From: Chloranthus sessilifolius | Lineage: Eukaryota > Streptophyta > Magnoliopsida > Chloranthales > Chloranthaceae | NCBI GenBank assembly: GCA_021018995.1 | Contig: CM037584.1 | Span: 174,114,317 to 174,178,316 of the forward strand | Direction of reading: 5' to 3' | DNA: 64,000 nt | Shown: piece after piece, positions 43,918 to 55,234 of the stretch | Numbering within the stretch: the stretch's first letter is position 1 | How the letters are laid out: each line of letters begins with the position of its first letter | Program-made: the position numbers and the translations under genes | The notes under the pieces: generated by a model | Database searches by the model: none | The model's input: the letters and a program-made list of their open reading frames with translations, nothing else | Told to the model about the DNA's origin: nothing

Positions 43918-45532
43918 TGTAACAACCTCATTAATCTGGGCGCCAGTATGAAGGCATGATGACCTTGCAACTGGGCATTTGGCTAACAAGAAGGCAGGCA
44001 GACATTGGAGTTAGCTGTGTGGCGCGTGTGCGCGGAGGCATGTCGCCTTGCGGGGCATGCGTGTTCCCCTTATGCATGGTGCGACGGTGACTCGAGCTAA
44101 GCTGCGATCTAGTGTGGTGACTAGACGCATGCTGGGCTTGGAATGCGGTGCTCCGCGTAGGGACATGTGACGTGGTGTCAAGCAAGCACACGACGTCCTG
44201 GTGTCATAAGGCACGTAATGTGGTACGCCGCGTAAGGGCGCGCGACGTAGTGCCAAGAGGGCACGCCACATCTTGGTGCCATAAGGCATGTAATGTGGTG
44301 CCTCACGTAATGGTACGCGACGTGGTGCTAAGAGGGCACGCAACGTCCTAGTCCCATAAGGCACGAGAGGCAGTGCCATGACAACACGCGATGTGGTACT
44401 AAGAGGGCACGCGATGCAGTGCGAAGAGAACACACGGCATCTGAGTGCAATGATGGACCCAACATAGTGCCGAGTGGGCACGAGACATAGTCACGACTCG
44501 AACGTGATGCGGTGCCATGAGGGTACGCCATGTGGGGTCACGAGGGCACGTGACATGAGGCCATAAGGTCCTCGCGACACGGATGCGGCATGGTCGTGAC
44601 ACAGTGCTATGTGGGCATGAGGCCATGAGGGCCTCGCGACGTGGTCGCGACATGGACGTGACACGATTGCATATGGCCCTGATGCGTGACCTTATAAAGT
44701 GTGTGGGTGTGGAAGGTGGTACTATATGCCACGGTTAGAGGTTCGTGTGCCACAATTAATGTCAAAACACTACATTGGAAGGTGTGTGTCATGGGCAGAA
44801 GGCCGTGTACCATGGTGGTATGTCAAACTAATAAGTTTGAGGTTCTTCTATTGGATAGCTCAAGTTAATGTTTAGACCATACTTGGGGGAAGGGAGTTGT
44901 GGAGCTATTCGCCCACACATTGGGCTCTGCGTTGCGAGATGAGCGCATGAGTTTTCTAGGTTAGGGGTGGGCCTAGAATGTCGCTGAGGCAATTCCATGT
45001 GGCACCTGAGGTGAGGTTATCATATGGCCCGAGCTATGAGTCACAGTGCATATGGGTCGGCAACTTCACTAGGGCACTCAAGGGTTACGTGAGGCAGTGG
45101 TGCACGCTAGCTACGGGCCTGATACGGACGTGTGCTGGTCGCGTGGGCCACACACGAGGGTTGGCTTGGATAGCATGAAGAGTTGCGTGCTACTGTCTAG
45201 AGTGAGGAACAAGTGCAGCAGGTGGTGAAGTCAAGGTGCCAAGTGGCAATGAGGTGCCGGGTATGCGTGGTTTTAGTAGACACGACAGCAAGTTAAGAGG
45301 GTTTGCCTCAGGTGAAGGCAACCATGAGCTAGAGTTCCCGTCCTCTAGGCGGGTGGTATTAGAGTGATGGTTGGATAAGTTGGTCTCGCTGTGCGTGACA
45401 GTGAGATGTTGCACGAGTGTGATAGCCAGCGTCAGGTTGTGCCACATGAAAACTAGTATCTAAGTTAGTCTGGCCTTGCTGTAGCATCAACGAGGCGTCG
45501 CACGGGCGTCGAAAAAAAGTTACCCCGTGACA
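43918..45532. mobile_element. Probable solo LTR, GC-rich
   Basis: 1615 bp starting TGTAACAACC and ending CCGTGACA, the TG...CA form of an LTR. The four bases TACT flank it on both sides (43914-43917 and 45533-45536), and the host MITE continues across. GC- and CpG-rich against an AT-rich background. No coding domain, so the interior of the retrotransposon is missing. The orientation is not settled; in reverse it opens TGTCACGGGG, like many plant Gypsy LTRs. Contains a 75-bp tandem repeat. Confidence 0.65.
44131..44430. repeat. 75-bp tandem repeat, four units
   Basis: ATAAGGCAYG recurs at 44206, 44281 and 44356, exactly 75 bases apart, with a first unit beginning about 44131. Inside each unit a roughly 25-bp motif related to CGYGACGTGGTGCYAAGAGG appears about three times. 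Long open frames on both strands here (up to 156 codons at 44011-44481) follow from the GC-rich repeat and are not genes. Confidence 0.88.
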
Positions 45533-45695
45533 TACTGCAATAGTAATAGCTAAATTTAGCTATTGCTGTAGCAATAGCTACTTATAGCATGTTGGATGGC
45601 ACTCCTGCTGGAGTTCATTTTAAACACCTTGGAACACTATATACAATATAGCATGTGGGATAGCTCTCTTGATAGAGATGCTCTAATAGTAGTTT

Positions 45696-46015
45696 TGATC
45701 ATCACTTGCCTTACTAGCACTTCATCCTATGCTGCTTGCACTTCTCTCTGGTACTCAGCTCATCACATCCATACCAACATGGCTCCTAGCACGTTTCAAT
45801 GACTCCAACTATGCTTGTTGAGCAACAAGCCGCTTTAACTCATCTACATCTTTGTGTCAAATTAACATGCACATCTGTGTCCCATGTAGCTCAAAAAGTG
45901 TCTCCCAATGCATATATCTTAGCCCCATCACATCTAAGTCTCGATATAAGCTAACCCATGAACTTTTCAAGGGTCATCCATCACCCTACCCAAGCAAAAC
46001 TAGTTGGGTCCCACC
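45696..46015. other. Intergenic, unassigned
   Basis: No feature recognised. Confidence 0.4.
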
Positions 46016-46445
46016 AGGGTCGGCCCTGAGATTTTGGGGGCTCAAGGCGAATTCCTAAAATGGGGCCCCTCTTTTATATTAATCTTTTAAAAAAATTTGT
46101 TACAATTTTTTTTTACAAGTAAACAATACACTTTGCTTTTAGATTGCAAATATTCTATTGTTTATAATTTGAAAATGCAACTAACAAATTAACGAAGTAT
46201 CTTTTGTTCTTTTAAAGAAAAATGCAACACAAAAAGAGAAAAATTAAATAATAGATAAAGATTAACAAATTAACTGCCATCGAATATTTCACTATCATTT
46301 TAAGCACTTCAAGAGTCTCAAAAATTTCTAAAAATACGTTCATTGGATAAGTCTCGTCGAGTAGATCAAAATTGATAGGCCATTCACAAAAAATAGAATT
46401 GTAACGAGCCTAAAATTACTATTTTAAGTTAGGGTTATTTAATAA

Positions 46446-46522
<77 letters not shown>

Positions 46523-46525
<3 letters not shown>

Positions 46526-46903
46526 AAAAGGCCTTCGTCCTCCATGGGAGGACGGTCACCGTCCTCCAACCTTCCACGTGGAGCTCCACATGGCACCCAA
46601 AACACTTTTTGGGTGTCACATGGACCTTGGTGCACTGCTTAGATCATTTATGAAAAAAAAAAAAAAAAACTCATCTCCACCGTATATATTTTGAATCGTG
46701 AAACGTGGATCAATGAAAATCGTCAAACTTTTGACTTATGGGTTAAATTTTTTTTTTTAAATTTTTTTTATTTTATAATATTGATCTAAACTGTCCACCT
46801 GTGCTCTATGTGGCACCCAAAAAGTATTTTGGGTGCCACGTGGAGCTCCACATGGATCTTGGAGGACGGTCACCGTCCTCCATTGGAGGACCTAACCGGC
46901 TCC
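46523..46903 (+). mobile_element. (TA)n-targeting MITE (Micron-like), copy B
   Basis: 381 bp; preceded by (TA)n at 46450-46522 and followed by CATATATATA. It carries a terminal hairpin CCTCCATGGGAGGACGGTC / ACCGTCCTCC at its left end and GGACGGTCACCGTCC with TAACCGGCTCCC at its right end. Confidence 0.82.
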
Positions 46904-46912
46904 CATATATAT

Positions 46913-47244
46913 AAAAGAAAAGGTGTTCGTCTTCTAAGGTTCCAGGTGGAGGTCCATGTGGCATCCAAAACATTGTTTCAATGCCACATGGACCTCGGGT
47001 GCATTGCTTAGATTATTTTTAGAAAAAAATAAATTTGAAAACTCATCTCCACTATGTGTTTTTTGAGCCATGAAATATAGACCATTGAAATTAGTCAAAT
47101 ATTGATTTATGTTTTTAAAAGGTTTTTTCCAAAATTTCTTTTTTTAAAATCGATCTAAACCATCCACCCGTACTCTATGTGACAATCAAAGAGTGTTTTA
47201 GGTGCCATGTGTACCTCCACGTGGACCTTGGAGGATGTAACCGG

Positions 47245-47247
<3 letters not shown>
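46913..47247 (+). mobile_element. (TA)n-targeting MITE (Micron-like), copy C
   Basis: 335 bp, directly behind copy B with only a short TATATATA between. It shares AAAAGGTGTTCGTCTTC-type left end, CATCCAAAACATTG, AAAACTCATCTCCAC and the right end GTAACCGGCTC. Followed by (TA)n at 47248-47329. Confidence 0.8.
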
Positions 47248-47329
<82 letters not shown>

Positions 47330-47332
<3 letters not shown>

Positions 47333-47676
47333 TGCATGGGAGGACGATCATTGTCTTCCAAGGTTCCAGGTGGATGTCCACGTGACATACAAAACATTGT
47401 TTCAATGCCACATGGACCTCGGGTGATTGCTTAGATCATTTAAAAAAAAAATAAAAATTAAAAACTCATCTCCACCATATATTTTTTGAGCCATGAAATG
47501 TAGACCATTGAGACTAGTCAAATAGTGACTTATACTTTTAATTATTTTTTTTAAAATTGATCTAAACCATCTACCCGTGCTCCACGTGACAACCAAAAAG
47601 TGTTTTGGGTGCCATGTATACCTCCACATGGACCTTGGAGGACGGTGATCATCCTGCCATGGAGGATGAAACTGGC

Positions 47677-47679
<3 letters not shown>
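47330..47679 (+). mobile_element. (TA)n-targeting MITE (Micron-like), copy D
   Basis: 350 bp between two long (TA)n tracts (47248-47329 and 47680-47754). It shares GGTTCCAGGTGGA, AAAACATTGTTTCAATGCCA and AAAACTCATCTCCAC with copy C, so C and D are the closest pair. Ends GAAACTGGCTCG. Confidence 0.82.

Positions 47680-47754
<75 letters not shown>
47680..47754. repeat. (TA)n microsatellite
   Basis: About 37 TA units. Together with tracts at 46450-46522 and 47248-47329 it makes the flanks of the Micron-like copies. Frames full of Ile-Tyr repeats here are artefacts of the microsatellite. Confidence 0.95.
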
Positions 47755-47757
<3 letters not shown>

Positions 47758-48193
47758 GCACCTCAAAACGCGCCCACATCCTAGACCCCTTGAAAATCAT
47801 TGAATTCTTCAAATCATATGACGGAGATCGTTTTTCACTCATATCTTTTACTCAGTGCATCTTGAGATCATGGTGCATGTATCAAACAGTCGATTTGTGA
47901 TTCAATGTGTCATAGATCCTAAAAATCGCCATAAAATCATTTTTGAGTGTGATGTGTGTCATATGATTCAAGGACATTTTTTGGGGATTTGTGACATATG
48001 GACTACCTAGTGACCTGACCAATTACCTACACAACCCGACCGAGACCCGATCCATGACCCATTAAAAAATATATGCCAATATGGGACCTAGGAAGAGTTG
48101 AAGTCACAACCTGATGGGTAGAAAGTAAAATAACACTAGTCACTTAACCAACTAAACAATTAGATTGATTGAATACTTTTTCTACATTGAAAA

Positions 48194-48646
48194 TTAGGAA
48201 AAATTCCAAAATAACCCTTGAACTTTCACCCATTATCAATAACGCACCTAAACTATTGGTAATATCATATAGGCACCCAAAGTACACTTAAGTTCATCAA
48301 CTACCCCTACTGCCACCTTCCGTTAATGGCTGAATGGAAAATGCTAAGTTGACATGCAGCTCAGCAAAATAGCGTGCGTGACACCCAACATTTAGATGCG
48401 TTATTGATGACGGGGTGAAAGTTCAGGAGTTATTTAAAAAAAATTTCAAAGCCAAGTTCTCGCCACGTTGGATGCCACGCATGCTATTTTGCTGAGTTGT
48501 ATACCAACTCAGCGTTTTCCGTTCAGCCATTAACGGAAGGTGACGGTAGGGGTTTAATTGATTAACTTACACCCCGTCATCAATAGTTTAGGTGTGTTAT
48601 TGATGACGGGGTGTAAGTTCAAGGGTTATTTTAAAATTCTCCCTAA
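48194..48646. mobile_element. Hairpin MITE, TTAGG...CCTAA
   Basis: Ends TTAGGAAAAATTCC and CCCTAA pair, and the arms are inverse copies through AAAATAACCCTTGAACTT, CATCAATAA, CGTTAATGGCTGAA and GCTCAGCAAAATAGC. It interrupts the tail of composite copy 2. A duplicated GATGACGGGGTG block lies near the right end. Confidence 0.8.
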
Positions 48647-48755
48647 AAATTATATTAAGCAACTAGGTGGTAATGACTTCCAAGATTTGGGGCCCCAAAA
48701 ATTTAGGGGCCCAATGTGGCTTGCCTCTTGGCACTTGGCCCAGGGTCCCACTCTT

Positions 48756-49277
48756 CTCCAAATCCCTTTTTGTTGAACAAAATTTTGAGGCTAAATACTC
48801 ATAAAATTATGCCTAAACTATTGAAAAATTAAAGGGTGATTGAAAGAACAGTAAAAAAATAAAATTCATATTAGATTCGCCTAGAATAATCACATAATTC
48901 AAGGAAGGAGAATCGTAATATTCGAATCAAGTATTAGGTTTGACACTATAACTCCTACGAAATTAGATCGGAGTTCTCAAGATAAAACTTGACTTCCCTC
49001 TAGCCCATGGCATCGAACAACTAACCATAATGGCGTCTTTTGATTCCATTCTAGGATTTCAACAAAATAGGGTAAAAATAAAGATGTAGAATTAAAAGAA
49101 ATAATTTAATGGATTTTCAAATAATTCCAACAACCAAACAAATAAAATTAATTAACTAAATACCTTGGCAACGATGGATAAGAAGATAAAAGATTTGAGA
49201 TAAAAAAATAGAAGTTTCAATCACCGGAATTTCGCTGGCGAAAATATTGGCCTCGCACCAAGCCCTACACTAGATTG
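48756..49277 (-). other. Probable Copia interior fragment, non-coding
   Basis: Lies on the interior side of the LTR at 49294-49641. The block GAGGCCAATATTTTCGCCAG (minus strand, near 49250) is a variant of one inside that LTR (GAGGCCAATATTTTTGTTGG), which suggests duplication of LTR sequence. No retroelement protein recognised. Confidence 0.45.
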
Positions 49278-49641
49278 TGCTTTGATACCAAATTGATGCA
49301 AGACAGAAAAATGGTAACCGTAAAGTAGCATAAATCCCGTACGATAGGATTAGAGTTTTGATCTCCGAGATAAAATAAAAATAAGAAAATAAGAAGAAGA
49401 CATAGAAAATCACTGGAATTTCACCAACAAAAATATTGGCCTCACACCAATCCTTAAACTCGAGGAAGACAAAAATTCTCAATAAGCTCTCAAAGAAAGC
49501 ATAAGGCAATCAAATTTTAATATTCATCATTAACCTTTTTTTCTCCAAAGAGATTACAATGTATCTATAAAGCAAGAAACAATAAGAATACTACTAAAAC
49601 TAAAACTCTTAGAATAACTGATAAAATTTTCTAATCTAACA
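49278..49641 (-). mobile_element. Copia-type LTR with primer-binding site
   Basis: On the minus strand the LTR starts TGTTAGATTAG (49641) and ends GCATCA (49294), followed three bases later by TGGTATCAAAGCA (49278-49290), a primer-binding site for initiator methionine tRNA. 348 bp with the TG...CA form. It borders the truncated Gypsy coding region, so it cut or replaced the Gypsy 3' part. The second LTR is not visible. Confidence 0.7.
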
Positions 49642-49679
49642 GTCACAATTAATTTCATCACTAATCTTATTTTTTATTA

Positions 49680-52454
49680 TGCTACCAATTTTGAAGGGCT
49701 AAACGATGTCCAATTAATGTGAAATTCAATCCATCTCCGCTCTTGCATATTCAACTCTTTCTGATCAAACAAATATTTTAGACTTTGATGATCAATATAA
49801 ACTTCAAACTGAACCCCATACAAATAATGTCTCCAAAATTTTAAGGCAAACAAAATTGCAAGCTAATTTAAAATCATGCGTTGGATAGTTCTGCTCATGA
49901 ACTTTGAGTTGTCTGAAAGCATAATCGATAATATTATGAAACTGCATCAACACACACCCTAACCCAATTCGAGATGCATCATTACATATAATAAACCCCT
50001 CGCTTCCTGAAGGAATAGTTAATACTGGCATAGAAGTCAATCTATCATTCAACTTCAGAAAACTTGCTTTACATCTATCGCTCCAAACAAATTTCACATT
50101 TTTTCGAGTCAATTGAGTTAAAAGAGCTGTAATACTAGAAAAGCCCTCAAGAAATTTTCTATAGTAACTTGCCAATCCGAGAAAATTTCTGATCTCTGTT
50201 ACTGAACTTGGCTTGTCCCAAATCCTAACAGCTTCTACTTTGGAGGGATCAACAGCTAAACCCTCTTTCGATATCACATGGCCTAAGAAAGTAACTTTTT
50301 CAAGCCAAAACTCGCATTTACTTAATTTACCAAATAATTTATTTTCCCGCAACATTTGTAAGGCTAATCTCAAATGTTGTTCATTATCGGCGTGGGACGG
50401 GGAATAAATAAGGATATCATCAATGAAAACAACAATAAATTGGTCTAGAAATGATTTAAAAACTCGATTCATAAGGTCCATGAATGCGGTAGGTGCATTG
50501 GTAAATCTAAACGACATTACTACGAACTCGTAGTGACCGTAACGGGTGCTGAAAGCCGTAATAGGAATATCTTCATTCCGAATTTTTAACTGTTGTTACC
50601 CAGATCTCAGATTAATTTTTGAAAATACAAATGCATTTTGCAATTGGTTAAACAAATTATCAATTCTAGGGAGAGGATACTTATTCTTAATTGTAGCCTG
50701 ATTCAACTGCCTATAATCTATACACAGCCTCAGAGACCCATCTTTCTTTTTCACAAACAACACCGGAGCACCCCATGGGGATACACACGGCCTAATGAAA
50801 CTTTTTTCTAGCAATTCTTCTAATTGCACCTTAAGCTCCTTGAGCTCAGTAGGTGCCATTCTATACGGTACCTTCGAAATTGGAATAGTCCCTGAAGTCA
50901 GATCTATAGTAAAATCAGTTTCTCACTGCAGAGGTAAACCAGACAACTCATCCGAAAACACATCATCAAATTCTCTAATTATCGAAATATCTTCAACCCT
51001 TAACTTATCCTTCTACTCATCAACAATGTAGGCTAAATAACCTCGACACCCTTTTCGTAATAGACGATTTGCTTTTATAAAGGAAATCAAACTAGGTCTA
51101 GAAGAAATTTCTATTCCTCGATAATGAAATTCATACAGACCAGGAATATGAAAAGTGACAATCTTCTCAAAACAGTCAACAGTAGCATGATAAGCAGAGA
51201 GCCAATCCATGCCCAACAACACATCAAAATCTGTCATTTCTAATAAGACAAAATCTGCTAATAAATCGTGACCGCTAATGCATACAACATAAGACTTATA
51301 CACTGTATAGGTGGTCAGTGATTTACTTAGAGGTGTGGCAACGTGCAAGATATATTCTAATTCAGCGGGTTCAACTTCTAGGTGACATGCAAAGCTTGAA
51401 GATACGAATGAATGAATGGATCTAGGATCAATTAAATTTGTGCCACATGTTGATAAATAGTTAAATTACCTTCCACCACGGAATTTGCAGTCCTTGCATC
51501 CTGTTTCGTGATGGCAAACATCCGTCTTGATACGTTAGGCTTCTGATCTTTGTCCCCTTCTCTACATTGTTGTTGTGGTAGCTGTTGCGGCCTAGGAGGT
51601 AATGGACACTCCCTAATTTGATCCCAAATTGACTGCATCGAAAACATGCGCCAGTCTCACGTCGACAGAGTTGATTACCACGAGGTTTTCCACACTTGCC
51701 ACAAACTGATATTGATTGTGCAGGAGGTACCATCTGGCGACGAGCCTCAAAACGCGACTTCTTTTCTTCTCTCCACTGTTGTTTACCCTTCTGCCGGTCC
51801 ATAAATGCTAATTTAGACTTTCCTTTCTGCTCTCGAATTCGTTGTATATCTCTCAAAAACACCTGCAAACGTCCTTAGTTTAAATGCCGATAACTTCTCT
51901 CCTATTGATGGCTTTAATCCTCGAGAAAATTTCTTTGCTCTAGCAGCCTCCTCCATGGGTTGCGTGATGAATCTTTCCAACTCTATAAACTTTGTTTCAT
52001 ACTGAGCCACTGACTTATTGCCTTGATACAGTTCAATAAACTCGACTTGCTTCTGATCACATATGTGCACAGGAAAGTACTTCTCAGAGAAAAATTCTAC
52101 AAACCTTTCCCAAGAAATCTTCTCTCCAGGTTGCAGCCATGTCTTTTTTATCATTTTTCACCACATACCAGCTTCGCCTTAGAACATAAATGAAGCTAAC
52201 ACGGCCTTTTGTTCTCCATGACATTCCATACCATCCAATATTTTCTCCACTTCCATAAGCCAATCCTCAACTTCAATAGGATTCGAACCACCCCAAAAAA
52301 TCGGTGCTCCAAGCTTTTTAAACCTTTCCAGACTCAAAGCATCATGAGGAGTAGACCTTGCACCAGGAGCTGCCATACTGCTCTGTACTTGGCGTCTTAT
52401 ATATTCATCAAAATCCTTGAAGGATTGCTGCATCTCGCTTTCCTTAGCCATTGA
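49680..52454 (-). pseudogene. Gypsy gag-pol remnant (chromovirus type), truncated in RNase H
   Basis: Minus strand, broken into frames. Gag: start at 52451, capsid-like stretch with WERFVEFFSEKYFP and RAKKFSRGLKP, then a CCHC region (CGKCGKPRG...LCRRETGACFRC, about 51630-51710). Protease/linker: VLLGMDWLSAY (about 51200). Reverse transcriptase: [31 protein letters not shown], and the catalytic FIDDIL with the following IYSPS (about 50410-50440). It continues through [10 protein letters not shown] into RNase H and stops where the Copia-type LTR begins; integrase and 3' LTR are missing. At least five stops or frameshifts. The motif set fits the Del/Tekay group best. Confidence 0.9.
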
Positions 52455-52689
52455 TCTTTCTCTCTTCTTAAATCCACTAGCAAATGACTGTAGAGTTTCC
52501 TCTTGAGCTATATCACTAGCTTTTCCTTTTCATTTGTCGCTCTTTTTCGACATATCGTCCTACATGGACAAAGAATCTAATCCTTAAATTCCTCAAAAAA
52601 TTCCTTAAAAAACTCTCTAACTTAATAACTATACTCCTAGGACCACAATGGTCGTGCCTTAAGTAGACAAAGTTGTCACAACTCAACTC

Positions 52690-54020
52690 TAGCTTTGATA
52701 CCACAACTGTTACGACCCAAAATCAACGCACCTCGATCTTGAGTCGCGACCCAGTCAGATAAAAAGAAACCTGAAATAAAATGTTCTAACAAGGGACATA
52801 ATACAGTTATCCAAATAACCGAAGGACAGAAGAAACTTTTCCTTTCATTACATTACACAACTGTTGTATAGAACTGGTGAGAGCAACTCACTACATTACA
52901 TTACACAACTCCTTTGTACAACAAGGCCCAACCGACTATATATATAAAGTTTGACATTACTAGAGTCAAGTCACCCACTATTAACATACTTTATACACAA
53001 AAAACTTTATCAGACACAGAAGTCTTCACCGGATAACACTGTCGAGAACTCTGTCTACAACTCTTCCTCCAATCTCTTCCCTTAACCTACAAGGTGGTTA
53101 AAACCACTGTAACAGGTAATCCACATCCTCCGCAAGTATCCAAATCTAATAACTAATGACTAATCTACTAACATGCAAGCTGAAATTAATTTAATCAGGG
53201 TACTCCACTAACATGCAAGTACAGATTACATAGGCGATTTGTTTGGACTTGGAAAGAAAATTATCAAAGTTCTATATAAAAAGCCCCTTACTGAAACGGA
53301 TAAACAGACAAATTAGCAAAGTAATTTTACTTAAAGTACCTGAACAAATCAGAAATTGTTGAGGTTAATTTATAGCTAATAGCATGAATACTGAATGCTT
53401 TTTCCTCAACTAGTCTATTAGTTGTGGGACAGATATAGAAATTGATAACAGATCACCACGTGGCCAGTTGACAGATTGAGTCCTTAAGCATTAACTCAAT
53501 GCTCCACAGATAAATTGGTATTTAATTTAAACCAAAAAAATAACAGAAATTCAGACTTAAACTTTAAAACAAATCAGATTCAAATGCGCGAATCATCGCT
53601 TAATAAAATAAAAGCTTACTAACATTGCTGATTTTCACGTAACCATAAAAATAATCTTTCAATTTCATACTTGTCAAGGAAGAAACAGTGTAATCTAGAG
53701 TATAGAAATGGTCAAGTTGTCATATATCCAACGACCAATTAATATAAACTTCGATGAAATGTTCGAACTCCAATTAAACCCATGCCATGAAATTTAAATA
53801 GATAATAAAATCATGGTAACAATACATCTATAAAATATGTAGGCTCCAACATCATTCTAAATTTGGAAACAAGCTATAATTTACATAATTTTAATCAGAA
53901 TAGAAATAAATTTCGTGTAGGGACCTTCAAATTTGCAAAATGGTATATAAAGAGACTGAAAACTCATATCAGATGTCCGATTATAGAACAAAATTTAATG
54001 CACCATTCCCTGATTTGCGG

Positions 54021-54094
<74 letters not shown>

Positions 54095-54545
54095 GAGGAT
54101 TCAGATTTGTGCAATACAAATATCCTATGTCAACATGAGATTAGGGTTTAACCAAAAATTCTTCGAAAAAGATACTTGCCTAAAAAAAATCGGGTATATT
54201 TAGGGTTCTTCTATCCTCAAATTCCTCTTCTTCTTAAACTCTCTCTCTCTCTAGATCACTTTCTCTCCCTCTAAGTCTCTCTCTCTCTCTCACACGTTCT
54301 CTCCCTCTCTCTCTATCTTCCCTTGCAATCTAAGTTTGTCCCTAACTCCCCTTTTTGATCGCCAGATTTCTAACCAAACAATAAACTTAAAGAGGTGGTG
54401 GTTCTAAAATTTTGTAAGATAAGGTAGAAATAGGATTTCTATCCTATGTAAAGCAAGTGCACACTAGTATTATATATATTTCTCACATAAAGCATGTACA
54501 AAACAAAGACCCTATTTTCCTATGTGAAACAAGTATAACTTAACA
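52690..54545 (-). mobile_element. Gypsy 5' LTR and primer-binding site
   Basis: Sense on the minus strand: starts TGTTAAGTTATAC at 54545 and ends GGGTCGTAACA at 52708 (1838 bp, TG...CA). Four bases further in lies TGGTATCAAAGCTAG (about 52690-52704), a primer-binding site for initiator methionine tRNA, exactly placed before gag. Contains an (AT)n tract (54023-54091) and a (CT)-rich stretch (54239-54320), both probably later expansions. No partner LTR in the window. Confidence 0.82.
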
Positions 54546-55041
54546 GGGTGTAAAAGGTCATGGCTCTTTGATTTATTAATTTACTCTTATACCCATTCCA
54601 ACCACCAATATGTCTCCAAAGCCCTTTTTAATAATTAAATTATCATATATCCCGCTTTTAACCACTTAAATGTCCCATCTATTTATTGAATTACCAAAAG
54701 GCCCCCATAACTCAGAATGCAAAATCCAAAATGCATTAAATAAATAAATAAAATTAAATATATGACCTAATTTCAAATCGGCTCCTTACATTAAGTCCTA
54801 TTAGAAATCGAACCAGACTTTCTTTCCAATGAGTAATTGGTGTATAAAATAGTGTTTCTAAATACTTGGCCTCTTTAGCTTTGTATCTCTCTTAAAGTCA
54901 TAACATACATGATGCTTAAGGAAGAATGTGCACAACTCTACTTTACTTTATTTACCAGTGGAGTTGTGTGGAGTGGAGTGAAGATGAAGATGATAGGATA
55001 TGGAGCTAACCCGTTCATATTGCTCTATCTAATTTTATTAT
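54546..55041. other. Intergenic, unassigned
   Basis: No gene or element recognised. Confidence 0.4.
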
Positions 55042-55234
55042 GGTTGTGTTTGGGATTGCTCTTTGGAGGCAAAGAGCAGGTTTAAATTGCTCTTTTAAAG
55101 AGACTCAAATTCAGCTCTTTCACTCTCCGAAAGAGCTAAAGGAACTTACAACCAAACACAGTCCTATACTAAAGTGCTTTACGCGAGAGCAGAGAGCTGC
55201 TCTTCGCATCCAAAGAGCAATCTTAAACACAGCC
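55042..55234. mobile_element. MITE, PIF/Harbinger-like, copy 1
   Basis: Left end GGTTGTGTTTGGGATTGCTC pairs with the right end read inward, GGCTGTGTTTAAGATTGCTC. Shares GGAGGCAAAGAGC, TTAAAAGAGC/GCTCTTTTAA, AGCTCTTTCACTCTCCGAAA and ACTAAAGTGCT blocks with the copy at 60933-61127, in opposite orientation. The flanks TAT and TAC may be a decayed 3-bp duplication. The 85-codon frame across it is not a gene. Confidence 0.82.

Larger units (their letters stand above)
42976..45695. mobile_element. MITE interrupted by two later insertions
   Basis: Left end AGAGCATGTCCATCAAGGAGAGCTA (42979 on) is matched by the inverse of the right end, AGAGCATCTCTATCAAGAGAGCTA (to about 45690). TAGCTA-rich inner arms also pair across the insertions. 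The body is interrupted by a GGTTCGG-type element from 43137 and by the GC-rich insert 43918-45532. Without them it would be about 0.5 kb. This AGAGCATYTCYAxCA terminus is a common MITE end in plants. Confidence 0.7.
46016..48755. repeat. Composite repeat, copy 2
   Basis: Head (46020-46440) and tail (47990-48190, 48650-48755) match copy 1 at 38432-40380. Opens CAGGGTCGGCCCTGAGATTTTGGGG; the far end near 48700-48755 has the inverse of CCCTGGGCC and TTTTTGGGGCCCC. The (TA)n hotspot is expanded here and holds three Micron-like elements in a row, and the tail is split by a hairpin MITE at 48194-48646. Confidence 0.6.

Noticed and set aside
44011..44481. 156-codon open frame on the minus strand, with others in the same stretch
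   Set aside because: The GC-rich 75-bp tandem repeat has few stop codons in any frame; composition is repetitive and no domain is present.
46419..47842. Long frames made of Ile-Tyr repeats on both strands
   Set aside because: They are translations of (TA)n microsatellites and of the Micron-like elements beside them, with no other protein signal.
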